Assembly: GCA_046593355.1 (NCBI GenBank)
Contig: JBKJNY010000234.1
Coordinates: 1 to 64,000 of the forward strand
Length of the DNA: 64,000 bases
Origin: SXOA01 sp046593355
GTDB taxonomy: Bacteria > Planctomycetota > Planctomycetia > Pirellulales > Pirellulaceae
Reading direction: 5' to 3'
Of this stretch, positions 63,438 to 64,000 are shown piece after piece (the first letter of the stretch is position 1; each line of letters opens with the position of its first letter). Position numbers and translations under genes: made by a program. The notes beneath the pieces are model-generated. The model saw nothing but the letters and a program-made list of their open reading frames with translations, was not told the DNA's origin and did no database searches.

Positions 63438-64000
63438 TCAGCCCGCTGCATGCCTCGTTCTATGCCGACTTCGCGTGCCAGCAGAACGTGGAGATTGTGG
63501 AGAACGTCCGCCTGGCGAGGGAGACCTTTCGCCTCCGCTTCCGCAGTCCGGAGATTGCCCAGCGGATTCTACCGGGCCAGTTCTTGATGCTTCGCCTCGC
63601 CGATTGCAATGACCCGCTCATCGGCCGCCCCCTGGCGATGTACGACGTGGTAGGTGACTGCGTCGACGTCGTCTATCTCGTCAAGGGCAAACTAACGACG
63701 CGGCTCCAAGAATTCCGCCCCGGCCAACGGGTCGACGTGTGGGGTCCGCTCGGCAACGGCTTTCTGCCGCAACCGACCGAGCATCTGGTGATGGTCGCCG
63801 GCGGCATCGGGCAAACGCCCTTTCTCGCGCTCGCCAAGGAGTACCTCGGCCGGCAGATGTTCGGAGCCCCATCGCGCCAGGTGCCAAGGGCGAAGCGAGT
63901 CACCTTCTGCTATGGGGCCCGCACCGCGGATTACCTTGCCGGCGTGAAGGACTTTGAACAGCTTGGCGTGGAAGTCCGAGTTGCCACCGACGACGGCACG
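63434..64000 (+). CDS. pyrK: Dihydroorotate dehydrogenase electron transfer subunit (5' part)
   Basis: First 189 codons; the gene runs off the window. The GTG start overlaps the preceding stop (GTGA). FAD-binding part RFRSPEIAQRILPGQFLMLRLADCNDPLIGRPLAMYDV and the NAD-binding GGIGQTPFLALAKEYL are seen; the Cys cluster of PyrK would be beyond the edge. PyrK feeds electrons from the dihydroorotate dehydrogenase PyrDB to NAD. A related sulfide-dehydrogenase-like reductase cannot be excluded. Confidence 0.82.
   Translation, partial: MISPLHASFYADFACQQNVEIVENVRLARETFRLRFRSPEIAQRILPGQFLMLRLADCNDPLIGRPLAMYDVVGDCVDVVYLVKGKLTTRLQEFRPGQRVDVWGPLGNGFLPQPTEHLVMVAGGIGQTPFLALAKEYLGRQMFGAPSRQVPRAKRVTFCYGARTADYLAGVKDFEQLGVEVRVATDDGT

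Overview
The window is GC-rich bacterial chromosome, almost certainly from a member of the Planctomycetota. The pointers are a DUF1559-type pseudopilin domain, a large zinc-ribbon Ser/Thr kinase with membrane segments, a peptidase M50/HlyD operon, a tetrahydromethanopterin (H4MPT) C1 enzyme in a bacterium, an Uma2 nuclease, DUF11 repeats and dense palindromic intergenic elements. This assignment rests on gene content and style only; there is no rRNA or marker tree. I see no rRNA, tRNA, CRISPR array, prophage or transposase.

Layout. 1-6.3 kb: the tail of an unknown gene and a palindrome-rich spacer, a DtxR-type regulator divergent from mch, an ATP-grasp ligase and an OleC-like beta-lactone synthetase (translationally coupled), then glucose 1-dehydrogenase. 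6.8-11.4 kb: a minus-strand operon of a small secreted Cys-rich peptide with a double-glycine leader, an unknown anchored protein, a C39-like peptidase/rhodanese protein and a MauE/DoxX-pseudopilin fusion. A 20-C homopolymer sits at the -35 position of its likely promoter. 11.4-16.4 kb: a flavin-halogenase-like enzyme, a CPA2 antiporter and a DUF11 surface protein. 16.4-22 kb: a minus-strand operon of GAF-HlyD, HlyD and PqqD-like/M50/HlyD proteins. 22-38.7 kb: tRNA modification (dus, queG), ZIP metal transporter, Mrr-like nuclease, RelB/RelE-type pair, ABC ATPase with a large membrane protein, a TPR metallopeptidase with MazG-like protein, Rieske protein, SUKH protein, and a feoA-feoA-feoB-Cys-rich operon. 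38.8-48.6 kb: storage-glucan and trehalose metabolism (treS-maltokinase, malQ, divergent from treZ and a debranching enzyme). 48.6-64 kb: serS, Uma2, sugar isomerase-like protein, kinase, miaA, hisE, hisG, zeta-like toxin, panD, DNA glycosylase, MFS transporter, HAD phosphatase, a long-tailed rRNA pseudouridine synthase and the start of pyrK.

Two themes stand out. First, the 6.8-11 kb operon looks like an ABC-transporter-free maturation system for a disulfide-rich peptide: substrate with a GG leader, C39-like protease, thiol-redox modules and a pseudopilin. I do not know a described system of this exact composition. Second, many palindromic repeats are not just intergenic. They supply stop codons, C-terminal tails, an internal segment and apparently one signal peptide of neighbouring proteins.
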